From positions 1-24,580 of the IMG/VR virus record IMGVR_UViG_3300025697_000141: a stretch of DNA of 24,580 nt. One strand, written 5' to 3'. How positions within the stretch are numbered: the first letter of the stretch is position 1; each line of letters starts with the position of its first letter. Both the position numbers and the translations under genes were made by a program. Below the pieces are notes generated by a model. The model ran no database searches. It was given only the letters and a program-made list of their open reading frames with translations, and was not told where the DNA came from. Source of the stretch: a virus. Below, one piece after another: positions 1 through 7,427 of this stretch.

Positions 1-674
1 ATGGTCGTTATGATCTTGTTGTTGATACAACTGACTGGGCAGATAATGGAGCAGACTTCTTCATTCAAGCTGGTCAGGATTATCTTGATCGTTACTATCA
101 TAATCCTAAAGCTAACAATACAATATTTGAAGAGCTCGCTGCAGGAGCATGGTATACTACTTTTGCTAAATGTAGAGCAATAAAAGAGGTCTGGATAAAT
201 AATGCTGAGGGAAGATCAGAGTTGACAAAGAAAGATCTGTCATGGCTCTATGAAGAATACTCATCCTTAATAAGTGCTACGGATAGAGGAACTCCTCTTT
301 ATTACTGTCCAGCAAGACTCAGATCGACTGAGAATACAGATCAGACATCTCTTGGAGCTTTCTTTAATTATGTCAAAGATGACAGCAATGCACTGAGAGG
401 AATTCTGATTTTTGCCCCACCTGATGAGAAGATAGTTGTTGAGATACAGGGACTGTTTTACTCAGATGCCCTGACGATAGATGCTTCTGAGAGTTATTGG
501 TCTGAGAACTGGCCAGCAATTCTTATCAAAGCAGCTCTTTATCAGGTTGAGGTGTTTAACAGGAATACTGAGGGAATGAAAGATTGGAAGTATGCTATTG
601 AAGATGAACTTCTTGGTCTTGATAAGGATAATATAGAAGAATCAATTTCTGGTGTTAATCAGATTATAGGATAA
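1..674 (+). CDS. Head-to-tail adaptor-like protein, 5' end missing
   Basis: The reading frame is open from base 3, upstream of the first possible internal start (TTG at 222), so the gene enters the window from the left and its N-terminus is missing. The visible part is 223 residues. Its first residues read ADNGADFFIQAGQDYLDRYY, a pattern I associate with adaptor/connector proteins of podoviruses and SU10-like phages, where this segment heads a helical domain. The rest is mixed helix and strand with no enzyme motif. An adaptor joins portal to tail, which fits its place upstream of the nozzle-like gene. The family call rests on pattern memory and position; that the gene is real and truncated is certain from the open frame. 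It stops with TAA 12 bases before the next gene. Confidence 0.6.
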   Translation, partial: GRYDLVVDTTDWADNGADFFIQAGQDYLDRYYHNPKANNTIFEELAAGAWYTTFAKCRAIKEVWINNAEGRSELTKKDLSWLYEEYSSLISATDRGTPLYYCPARLRSTENTDQTSLGAFFNYVKDDSNALRGILIFAPPDEKIVVEIQGLFYSDALTIDASESYWSENWPAILIKAALYQVEVFNRNTEGMKDWKYAIEDELLGLDKDNIEESISGVNQIIG

Positions 675-686
675 CTGGAGGATAAG

Positions 687-1226
687 ATGGGAGATAAGCG
701 AGCACAGATAACTATCAAGGGCAAAGATTCAGAAGCTAAGTTTAAACATCTTGAGGTTATTCTTAAACGTTTGGCAAGACGGATGAATGAGAAGGTTGTA
801 GGAATTATGCCTCCCTCGATTATATTTCAGTATGCTAAAAAGCCAGAGCCTGATGGAGTTCTTCTCAGAGGGATATTTCCTTCAGGAGAGCTGACAAAGA
901 TCTGTCTGGCCATTAAGAAGTATAATACTAAGAAGGCAGTTAAGTTCATATGCAATCTTGAGACACGAGTCGGCATCGGAAAGCAATTTGTATTTGAAAC
1001 GCATAAAGAGCTGTTGACCGAAGATATCAATCTCTCAATAGATGATGTTGGATTCTTTACCCTTCGAATTGATCTGACGTCAGCTGATATTAATGAGAAC
1101 AGTCCTCCTCTGATAGAAGATATCTGGACAACAGCTCTGTTTCAAGTAAAGCAATCAGATAGTAAAATCAAGACCGTTATGCTTGGGGAGTTAGAGAAGC
1201 TGGAGGATCTCAGTGAAAGAATTTAA
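687..1226 (+). CDS. Hypothetical virion-region protein (179 aa)
   Basis: I do not recognise the family. The ATG at 687 has a well-placed GGAGG (ctggaggataag) just upstream. The protein is soluble-looking, without signal peptide or membrane segment. It has a basic N-terminal helix (about residues 18-40, HLEVILKRLARRMNEK) followed by alternating strands. Its end overlaps the next gene by 14 bases. It lies between the adaptor-like and small beta-domain genes on the same strand, so it is probably co-transcribed late and is a candidate head-tail or tail completion protein; that role is inferred from position only. Confidence 0.7.
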   Translation: MGDKRAQITIKGKDSEAKFKHLEVILKRLARRMNEKVVGIMPPSIIFQYAKKPEPDGVLLRGIFPSGELTKICLAIKKYNTKKAVKFICNLETRVGIGKQFVFETHKELLTEDINLSIDDVGFFTLRIDLTSADINENSPPLIEDIWTTALFQVKQSDSKIKTVMLGELEKLEDLSERI

Positions 1227-1638
1227 TTACAAGCTGAAAGATACTCTCTTTGAGGGACTCAGGAAGTTTCCTAATAATCCAAGAGAGAACGGCTCTGTAG
1301 TAGAATGCCATAATCTTGCACCAGCAGAGAATGGTCTGGAGCTTCATGATTACATATACTCTCTGAATGAGGCTGCCAGCTTTGGCGGTCTGGGAAGTGA
1401 GACTGCAGTTGCTACAACCAGAGACATTACTATTAATGTAGCGGATTTTGTGAGTGATGCAGATCTGGCAACTGTGACTGTGTTTATAGATACTGTTAAT
1501 AAGGGTACTACAGATGCAGATGGACTGATAACCATTACTGATGTTACAGTTGGTAGTCATGCTATTAAGATGACAAAGACTGGTTATGAAGATTCAGATA
1601 CTGATACTCTTATCAATGACTTCATTATGGTGATATAG
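1213..1638 (+). CDS. Small protein with a carboxypeptidase-regulatory-like beta domain
   Basis: The start is GTG at 1213: TGGAGG lies 6 bases upstream and no ATG is better placed. The product is 141 residues. The N-terminal half carries CHNLAPAENGLELHDYI, a type of segment I associate with podovirus tail-region proteins. From about residue 76 the sequence TVFIDTVNKGTTDADGLITI, followed by VTVGSHAIKMTKTGYED, has the layout of carboxypeptidase-regulatory-like or PEGA-type beta sandwiches: substitution strand, TDADG turn, then the G-x-H-x-I...G-Y-E strand. Such domains decorate surfaces or mediate binding. It overlaps the upstream gene by 14 bases and is followed two bases later by the Ig-like repeat gene. 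A virion decoration or tail accessory role is inferred. Confidence 0.62.
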   Translation: MKEFNYKLKDTLFEGLRKFPNNPRENGSVVECHNLAPAENGLELHDYIYSLNEAASFGGLGSETAVATTRDITINVADFVSDADLATVTVFIDTVNKGTTDADGLITITDVTVGSHAIKMTKTGYEDSDTDTLINDFIMVI

Positions 1639-1640
1639 AT

Positions 1641-2657
1641 ATGGCTTATACTCCCAAGAATAATTTTAACTTTCAGATGAAGAAGACTGGAACTGGTGAT
1701 GTAGGATTTAAGATGGATCTTCTTGCTGAAACTGTAGATACTTGTAATGATCCAGAATACTATTTCAGAATTAATCCTACTTATGATAGTCTTTATAAAA
1801 GTGACTCTAAAGAGATATCAGTAGTTGGAGGAGTAGGAGACTTTAGTTGGTCTATTATAGGTTCAGGTTTTAGTTTAGCCTCTGCTACAACTTCTGCTAG
1901 AACTAATACTGTTAGTACAGATGCTACTGTTAGTACTGGAAGTAGTGCAGTTGTTACAGTTGTAGATAGTTGTGGAAATAGCATTAGCAGTAATTTGAAA
2001 GTTTGTTATAATCCTTGTGATGATATAACTGATGTATCATGGGATGATGTAGTAAGTCCTGAAACTATATCCCCAGATGACTCAGTAGTAGTAGCTATTG
2101 CAGATGGTAAAGCACCTTATAGCTGGAGTGTGGAAGGAACTGGTTTTACCTTTGCTAATGCAACCACAACTGAATTAACAAATACACTAATTACAGATAA
2201 TATAGCTTGTGGAAGTGGTATAATGACAGTTCTTGATGCTTGTGGAAAAACAACTACAGGTTATATAAGAAGTACAATAGGACAGTGGGTTAATGACTTT
2301 TCGATTGAAGCACCCGCAGATATCCCGATACCTGCTGGATGGACTGGGACATCTTGTTCCTCTTATTGTGGAGCAGGTGGAAGTTATTATGGCAATTGGA
2401 GAGCTTTTGCAGAAAATTTTGGCTATTTTACTAATATTCATAGATCGAGTAGAAACCCACAACTAACTGGATGGTGCTATTCAGAAGGGTGTGCGGACTT
2501 TGCTGGAACTATATATACTTTTGACGATGGTTATCAAGTTACATTAGAAGAATTAATCATACAAGATACAGATCTTGCAGCTTGTCCAAGAGGATGTCTT
2601 GGCACTCGTTACAATGTTGGAATAGGTTTTTTCTATGGTCAGAGGTGGAAATGCTAA
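1641..2657 (+). CDS. Cysteine-rich virion protein with two Ig-like repeats
   Basis: The product is 338 residues with no N-terminal signal. Two repeats, about residues 58-125 and 146-213, align by eye: GDFSWSIIGSGFSLASATT against APYSWSVEGTGFTFANATT, ending VVTVVDSCGN against IMTVLDACGK. The tryptophans are 92 residues apart. This is the pattern of Ig-like/bacterial-surface repeats common in phage tail and fibre proteins. The C-terminal third (230-338) is different: rich in Cys, Gly, Trp and Tyr, with paired CSSYC and CPRGC motifs and a final Cys, which may bind metal or form disulfides outside the cell. The start has only a weak ribosome site two bases after the previous stop, suggesting coupling. 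Codons look more T/A-rich than in flanking genes. A host-surface or receptor-related role is inferred. Confidence 0.68.
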   Translation: MAYTPKNNFNFQMKKTGTGDVGFKMDLLAETVDTCNDPEYYFRINPTYDSLYKSDSKEISVVGGVGDFSWSIIGSGFSLASATTSARTNTVSTDATVSTGSSAVVTVVDSCGNSISSNLKVCYNPCDDITDVSWDDVVSPETISPDDSVVVAIADGKAPYSWSVEGTGFTFANATTTELTNTLITDNIACGSGIMTVLDACGKTTTGYIRSTIGQWVNDFSIEAPADIPIPAGWTGTSCSSYCGAGGSYYGNWRAFAENFGYFTNIHRSSRNPQLTGWCYSEGCADFAGTIYTFDDGYQVTLEELIIQDTDLAACPRGCLGTRYNVGIGFFYGQRWKC

Positions 2658-3031
2658 TAAAAAAATTACTCGAGGCTTTCAGTTTTACTTTTGGACAACT
2701 TCAAGATATAGTTACCCTAATAAAGAATCTTGAGAAGAATGAAATATCTAATCAAGAATTCATAGCTTATATTAAGAAAGAAAAAGTTCTACGATTAGAC
2801 AATAAAAGAAAAATAGCGAATATAGAGAAAAGCTCAAAAATCCAATGGGAGAAGAATGCTCTTAAGTGTGTTGAGTGTGGCTCAATAATGAATCTCTTTC
2901 CAGTTAACTCTAATAAAGGAGATCAGGTGGAAGGTAATTTTAAATCTCAGTGGTTCTGTCCTAATTGTGGAAATGATAAGTTTAGTAATAAAACAGTTAG
3001 GGAAACTATAGTTAAAATAAATAAGGAATAA
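2651..3031 (+). CDS. Zinc-ribbon protein (126 aa)
   Basis: The ATG at 2651 is preferred over the in-frame upstream ATG at 2582, which lies inside the preceding gene: agaggtgg sits just upstream of 2651 and the start overlaps the previous stop. The N-terminal 60 residues are helical and charged (LIKKLLEAF, VTLIKNLEKNE). The C-terminal half is a zinc ribbon with C73-x2-C76 and C103-x2-C106 (CVEC, CPNC). It carries no catalytic motif. Zinc ribbons usually bind nucleic acid or protein, odd for a gene between tail structural genes, so it could be a late regulator or an inserted accessory gene. It ends three bases before the nozzle-like gene. Confidence 0.72.
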   Translation: MLIKKLLEAFSFTFGQLQDIVTLIKNLEKNEISNQEFIAYIKKEKVLRLDNKRKIANIEKSSKIQWEKNALKCVECGSIMNLFPVNSNKGDQVEGNFKSQWFCPNCGNDKFSNKTVRETIVKINKE

Positions 3032-3034
3032 GAA

Positions 3035-4375
3035 ATGCCAGATACAATAATATCAAGTTGTGGAACATGGGATGTAACGTGGCCTTATCCTCAGGTCTTC
3101 TTTGGAAAATACTACACGCTGGCCTTTGCTATCGTAGCAGCCGCTGATGATTGTTCTGCAGGAGTTCCAGCAGCTAACGGAAATCTTGTCATGTATGAAC
3201 TTGTCAATGATGCTAACACATGGACAGCTACCGCCATGCATGACTTCGGCAGCCCCTCTTATATTGATCAGCTTGATGTAATGGACTTTGGACAATTCTA
3301 TACAGTCTCTGCATTTGGTTATAACGCAGGCACAGCAGTTCATACAACTGTTAGAAGAAATCCAGGTGTGGCAGCTCCTCTCATTACAGCTCTTGAGTCA
3401 ACCAAAGCGCCGAGATTTATCTCAGGATGTAATCTTAATGGTCAAGCGGTTATTGGCGGAATCTATTCAACCAACGCAACTTGGAGTGATCTGGGTCTAT
3501 GTGGAGTAGCTTGGTCAGCCATTGGATATTTTGACTTCCGGCCATATGATGCTAACAATGTAGCTGGTTATCGTAGGATGCCTTGGGAGAATGGAGGCAA
3601 AGGAATTGTTTATAAAGTTAAGCATCTTGGCAAGGGAGTGATAGTATTTGGAGATGGTGGTCAGGCCTTTCTTTATCCTGCTTCAGCACCCGCCGTTACC
3701 TTTGGGATGCAACATCTTCCTGGGGCGGGCATCAGAAGTGGGAATCATGTAGCAGGTGATGCAAACACTATCTGTTATATAGATCGTAATTATGATCTCT
3801 GGATGATAGGAGCAGACCTTAAGGCTCAGAAACTTGGATACAGAGAATACATGAAGGCAATGGTGACTCATGCTAACCGAACCATCATAAGCTATGTTCC
3901 AGCTAAAAAACGATTCTATATATCTAATGGTATTACAGGTTATGTTCTGACAGAACACGGCCTTTATACTACAGATCAAATGGCTACATCAGTTGGAGAT
4001 TATAAAGGAACTCTCTGTGGCTTCTGGGCAGACGGAGCTGACGTTGAGATCAGACTCAAAACTGACAGACTTGACTTTGGCTCACAAGGGTTGAAGACTC
4101 TGGAAGGTCTTGAGTTTGGAGCTGGCTATGTGGCGACAGGTGGTAAGCTCTCAGCCAACATAGAACACCTATATACCTATAACACAGCATCTTTCACAGC
4201 TCTTGGATGGATGGATCTTAACCCTCTGGGACAGCTCTCAACACCAGTAACTGCAAGGGAATTCAGACTTGCTCTCAAAGGAACAACATACAAAAGCGCC
4301 ACTTTTAATCTTGATTCAATAATGGCTAAAGTTAAATTCTGTGATAAAAGGGCAATAAGGGGATTGATGAGATGA
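3035..4375 (+). CDS. Tail nozzle-like beta-rich protein
   Basis: The 446-residue protein is almost wholly beta: repeated short strands with aromatic/Gly turns (YKVKHLGKGVIVFGDGGQAF, RNYDLWMIGADLKAQ, KRFYISNGITGYVLTEHGLY). That is the rhythm of beta-propeller tail nozzle or stabilisation proteins (the T7 gp12 and P22 gp10 type). The C-terminal part (LEGLEFGAGYVATGGKLSAN, then REFRLALKGTTYKSATFNLD) resembles the jelly-roll-like end of those proteins. Length is shorter than T7 gp12. It would form the tube below the adaptor through which DNA leaves the virion. The ribosome site is weak (ataagga); the start lies three bases after the zinc-ribbon gene. Its last codons overlap the next start in ATGA. 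The call rests on fold rhythm and position. Confidence 0.6.
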   Translation: MPDTIISSCGTWDVTWPYPQVFFGKYYTLAFAIVAAADDCSAGVPAANGNLVMYELVNDANTWTATAMHDFGSPSYIDQLDVMDFGQFYTVSAFGYNAGTAVHTTVRRNPGVAAPLITALESTKAPRFISGCNLNGQAVIGGIYSTNATWSDLGLCGVAWSAIGYFDFRPYDANNVAGYRRMPWENGGKGIVYKVKHLGKGVIVFGDGGQAFLYPASAPAVTFGMQHLPGAGIRSGNHVAGDANTICYIDRNYDLWMIGADLKAQKLGYREYMKAMVTHANRTIISYVPAKKRFYISNGITGYVLTEHGLYTTDQMATSVGDYKGTLCGFWADGADVEIRLKTDRLDFGSQGLKTLEGLEFGAGYVATGGKLSANIEHLYTYNTASFTALGWMDLNPLGQLSTPVTAREFRLALKGTTYKSATFNLDSIMAKVKFCDKRAIRGLMR

Positions 4376-4821
4376 TAATAAGACTTTCAACAGAACAGAT
4401 TTCTACACATTGGGAAGCTATTAAGGATATGCTCAGTAAGGCTATTCCTGACATACCAGGACAACTCGCTAATCGAGACAATAACATTCTCCGTTCTCTT
4501 ACAATTGGAGAGCTTGTATGCTGGGTTGGGTATAAGAAGCTTGCAGAGAAACAGAATGAGATAATATGTATGCTCATTACTCGAATCATCTATGACGATA
4601 TAACAGGCGTACGAAGCCTTCTCATATATTGTCTGGCCGGATGGGAGACAATGGAATTAGATTTCTATGATGAAGGTCTTAAGACCCTTCTCAATTATAG
4701 TAAGGAAGCCGGCTGCTTTCGGATACTCTTTTACTCAGAAGAACCCCGCATTCTGAATGTAACCACAGCTCTTGGTTTTAATGTAGATACCCGATACGGA
4801 GTGTACAACATACCTTCGTAA
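4372..4821 (+). CDS. GNAT-like protein of the tail region
   Basis: The product is 149 residues, with ATGA overlap to the nozzle-like gene and AAGGGG upstream. Secondary structure suggests an acyltransferase (GNAT) fold: an N-terminal helix pair (HWEAIKDMLSKAIPDI), strands GELVCWVGYKK and EIICMLITRII, LLIYCLAG followed by a helix, then FRILFYSEEPRILNVTTALGFN, where the helix followed by LGF is the usual GNAT end. The acetyl-CoA pyrophosphate loop (Q/R-x-x-G-x-G/A) is not visible, so catalysis is doubtful. GNAT-fold proteins between tail and ejection genes are known from T7-like phages. It is the last gene before the 198-base spacer. Confidence 0.55.
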   Translation: MIIRLSTEQISTHWEAIKDMLSKAIPDIPGQLANRDNNILRSLTIGELVCWVGYKKLAEKQNEIICMLITRIIYDDITGVRSLLIYCLAGWETMELDFYDEGLKTLLNYSKEAGCFRILFYSEEPRILNVTTALGFNVDTRYGVYNIPS

Positions 4822-5019
4822 TAATTCCGAACGAAGTGTTACATGACTGGTCAACGATACCTCATTAGGACGATCACAGATTTTGTTAATGTTTCTATTT
4901 TTTGTTATTAAATATGCTTTTTGTTTAGCTTTAACTCATGAAAATTTCAATAGTTTTTTGCCGTAGGCACCACGGTCTGTGAGTGCCGAAGGCGCGAACA
5001 AGGTAGGAAAAGGAATACT
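4822..5019 (+). other. Intergenic spacer between tail and ejection gene groups
   Basis: This is the longest stretch in the left arm without a gene. It opens with a weak inverted repeat at the upstream stop codon (cttcgt/acgaag around 4817-4838), with no T-run, so it is a poor terminator. A T/A-rich part follows (4880-4940), where TTGTTA and TATTAA are spaced like a sigma-70-type promoter; that match is loose. Then comes a GC-rich hairpin cluster (4959-4995) and an AGGAAAAGG ribosome site before the ATG at 5020. The best reading is a leader with promoter or processing signals for the ejection genes; no open frame is supported. Confidence 0.5.
4959..4995 (+). promoter_or_regulatory. GC-rich hairpin cluster in the ejection-gene leader
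   Basis: Two 12-base units, TGCCGTAGGCAC (4959-4970) and TGCCGAAGGCGC (4984-4995), differ at two positions and each folds as TGCC-3 nt-GGCR. Alternatively GGCACCAC (4966-4973) pairs with GTG-A-GTGCC (4979-4987) as a longer stem with one bulged A. The two folds exclude each other. A T-run precedes rather than follows the structure, so it is not a + strand terminator. It ends about 25 bases before the start at 5020. RNA switch, RNase site or protein-binding site are all possible. Confidence 0.45.
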
Positions 5020-6009
5020 ATGAGAATATATAATAAGATAGTAATAGATATGAGTACTCTGAAAGTTCTCGAAGAAGACTCATATGAGTATGAAGGAGAA
5101 GTTGCTGAGTGTAAGGGTGGTGGAGGAAGCTCTGGTAGTTCTTCTGGTAAGGTTGACTATCCTGAATACATGAAGACAATGCATGGAACTTGGTTGACTG
5201 CTGTTGCAGCTGATATAGTGACTGCTACTACTGGAAACAGTCCTTATTATTCTGCTACTGCTTATGATCCTGCTACTCCTCTTGCAGCTATGGATACTGC
5301 AGTGTGTGCTTTCAATACAGTTGTAGATGCATTGAGTAATGAGAGTGACTGGGATTCTGCTATGACTCAGGCAAAGACAACTGTAGATGCTCTGATTAGT
5401 GAGACTTACATAACCGCTGATATTGCAGCCTTTGCAGATGTTCTTGATGATCAAGTTGATAATGTTACTATACCGAAGTTTCAGCGTGGTATGCAAGATA
5501 TCAATGCAGTTCAGTCTTCAGCCTTTGCTCTTGGAGAAGCTTTGATCTATGGAATGAGAGACAGAGATGTAGCTAAATATACATCCGATCTTAGATTGAA
5601 GTCTTCTTTGCAGAGAAATGAGATGATAATACAATCTGCAGCAACAATGCTTCAGGCTCTACTTACTCGAGCTGAGCTTGAGAAGGCTGTAGCTCATTAT
5701 TCTCTTGAATATAATCGTATGTTTATTGCTGCTACAAAAGATCAGGAAGATCGAGATCTTCAATTAGATGAACTTGATGCTAAGTGGGATCTTGAGATGT
5801 ATCAATATGGAGGTAATATGATGGCATCTATTGCAGGTGCTGCTACAAGTCAGGGAGCAGATGCTCCTAGTCAATCATCTTCTGCTATTGGTGGAGCTCT
5901 GTCAGGAGCTGCAGCAGGTGCTATGATAGGCTCAAAAATAGGGGCTATTGGAGGTCCTATGGGAGCAGGTATGGGGGCAGCTTTAGGAATTTTCTCGTCT
6001 TTCTTATAA
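5020..6009 (+). CDS. Internal virion/ejection protein with glycine-zipper tail
   Basis: The product is 329 residues. The N-terminal 30 residues are short strands, then a Gly/Ser linker (about 34-43, GGGGSSGSSSG) and KVDYPEYMKTMH. Residues 70-275 are long amphipathic helices with Ala-rich and later charged heptads (DQEDRDLQLDELDAKWDLEMYQ), probably coiled coil. The C-terminus (about 286-329) is an Ala/Gly run with GxxxG spacing (IGGALSGAAAGAMIGSKIG), a glycine zipper that could insert in a membrane. Helical body plus glycine-zipper end is typical of podovirus ejection proteins such as T7 gp14 or P22 gp7, which leave the virion and build a channel across the cell envelope. It heads the second + strand gene group after the spacer. 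Confidence 0.65.
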   Translation: MRIYNKIVIDMSTLKVLEEDSYEYEGEVAECKGGGGSSGSSSGKVDYPEYMKTMHGTWLTAVAADIVTATTGNSPYYSATAYDPATPLAAMDTAVCAFNTVVDALSNESDWDSAMTQAKTTVDALISETYITADIAAFADVLDDQVDNVTIPKFQRGMQDINAVQSSAFALGEALIYGMRDRDVAKYTSDLRLKSSLQRNEMIIQSAATMLQALLTRAELEKAVAHYSLEYNRMFIAATKDQEDRDLQLDELDAKWDLEMYQYGGNMMASIAGAATSQGADAPSQSSSAIGGALSGAAAGAMIGSKIGAIGGPMGAGMGAALGIFSSFL

Positions 6010-6027
6010 TATAAAGGAGGTTTTAAA

Positions 6028-6474
6028 ATGGCTGATGGTAAATGGGGAGGTCTTTGGGGAGCTCTCGGTGGTGATGAAACTATAAATGGTGATGTTGTTA
6101 AAGGTGCTCCAGAGCAACTATCTATTGGTCTAGATATGCTTGGTCAGGGATTTGATCCAAAGAATGTAGCGGCTGGAATTGGAACAGATCTTGGTAAGAG
6201 TCAACTTGCGGCAAAGGCTGAGACAGCTGGACAGACACGCTCAAATGATATGTTTCAGCAGCTTCTGAAAGCTATGACTCCTGGAGATAAACCAGGACCT
6301 ACCAAACTTACAACTTCTATAGGTAAAGATGGTACAGGAATTGATTATAGTCTTACAGGATTAGCGGGAATGGATCAGCCAGTGAAGGCTCCAAATGTAA
6401 GTTCAGGAGTTGAGACACCTAAGATTCTTACTGCTGATGACTTTATGAAAGATTTTGGAGGAGGAAATATCTAA
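6028..6474 (+). CDS. Hypothetical ejection-region protein (148 aa)
   Basis: I do not recognise a family. The start is clear: aaaggagg lies 6-8 bases before the ATG. The N-terminus is Gly/Trp-rich (ADGKWGGLWGALGGDE), followed by a flexible, low-complexity body rich in Gly, Lys, Thr and Asp and a short acidic C-terminal segment (TADDFMKDFGGGN). There is no membrane segment or enzyme motif. It sits between two ejection-type genes with TAATG overlap to the next, so it is probably an internal virion or assembly protein; the role is inferred from position. Confidence 0.65.
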   Translation: MADGKWGGLWGALGGDETINGDVVKGAPEQLSIGLDMLGQGFDPKNVAAGIGTDLGKSQLAAKAETAGQTRSNDMFQQLLKAMTPGDKPGPTKLTTSIGKDGTGIDYSLTGLAGMDQPVKAPNVSSGVETPKILTADDFMKDFGGGNI

Positions 6475-7427
6475 TGGATGCTACATCTTTTTTAGAAAAT
6501 CCTAAACCAGCAGCCCCTGTTGATCTCTCTGGATTATCTCCTGAGGAAATCAGAGGAGTATCTGGAAGTAGAATAGCTCGTGATCAAGGCATACAAAGAA
6601 TGATGGAAATGCTGGCAGGTCAGGCAGGAAGAGAATCGACTATAGCTGCTCAGAAAGCCTCGGCAGGCTTGGCAAGAGCTAGACAGAAAGAGATTGAAAA
6701 TCCTGAGATGTCTGAGATAACTGATCCAGTAACTAAGAAGACTTATAAAGTCAAACGAGCAGATATTACTAGTAGTCTTAAAGATATGGCTAATATAGAA
6801 CGATTAGCTAAAGCCGGAGAACTTGATGATGAGAGGTTGAGTCAGCTAAAAAATACTATTCCTACAATGATAAATGGAAAGAGTTATAATCTCTCAACAG
6901 CTAATTATATTGCTATTACTAAATCTATAGCTGATGGAAAAGTAGCTGAGCAGAAACAAACTTCTATAGATAATCTTGCAGGACTAACTTTTAAACAGAT
7001 GACAGATCCAGATCATATACAAGATCTTATGACAGCTAATCCAAATGCTTTTACTGCTTATATTAATAGTAGACGAGAAGGTCTTACACCTGGTGAGGAA
7101 GCTCGTTTTACTGGAATGGAATATAATCTTGGTCAGAAACTTTTTGGAACTGAAGCTTCGAAAGAGAATCCAGATGATTCAGATATTGCTTCTTATAATG
7201 CTATAGGTAGATCTCTTAAATCTCACTACGGTGCATTGAAAGTTCCTAAGACTAAGAAGTTTATGGGTATTGATAGATTATCTTCAGATCAGACTCAGGC
7301 TGTCTCAGTACCTCTTCCTCCTGGATATACAATGGAGGATGTTTATAGGGCTGCCAGATTAAAAAAGGTTCGTGTTCAAGATGAATTACTCAGAATCTAT
7401 AATAACAATAAGGGAGTATCTAAATGA
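6474..7427 (+). CDS. Hypothetical helical internal virion protein (317 aa)
   Basis: The start overlaps the previous stop (TAATG), with GGAGGAGG 9-10 bases upstream. The protein is helix-rich and charged: a disordered, Pro-rich N-terminus (ENPKPAAPVDLSGLSPEEIR), a long helix near 30-75 (RMMEMLAGQAGRESTIAAQK), and several further helices. No catalytic motif or membrane segment is visible. It ends in an ATGA overlap with the giant gene, so the two are translationally coupled. Order and composition suit an internal core protein (compare T7 gp15 beside gp16), but I see no sequence signature that proves this. Confidence 0.65.
   Translation: MDATSFLENPKPAAPVDLSGLSPEEIRGVSGSRIARDQGIQRMMEMLAGQAGRESTIAAQKASAGLARARQKEIENPEMSEITDPVTKKTYKVKRADITSSLKDMANIERLAKAGELDDERLSQLKNTIPTMINGKSYNLSTANYIAITKSIADGKVAEQKQTSIDNLAGLTFKQMTDPDHIQDLMTANPNAFTAYINSRREGLTPGEEARFTGMEYNLGQKLFGTEASKENPDDSDIASYNAIGRSLKSHYGALKVPKTKKFMGIDRLSSDQTQAVSVPLPPGYTMEDVYRAARLKKVRVQDELLRIYNNNKGVSK

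Noticed and set aside
1-183. A 60-codon + strand open frame with ATG at base 1
   Set aside because: It lies in a different frame from the adaptor-like gene, which is open from base 3 through 674 and continues without a break. The shadow has a low-complexity Leu/Ile translation.
222-674. Complete 150-aa gene starting TTG at 222
   Set aside because: The same frame is open to the window edge and reads as plausible protein, so 222 is not the start; the gene is truncated at its 5' end.
4817-4838. Rho-independent terminator after the GNAT-like gene
   Set aside because: The 6-bp inverted repeat has an 11-base loop and no T-run directly behind it.
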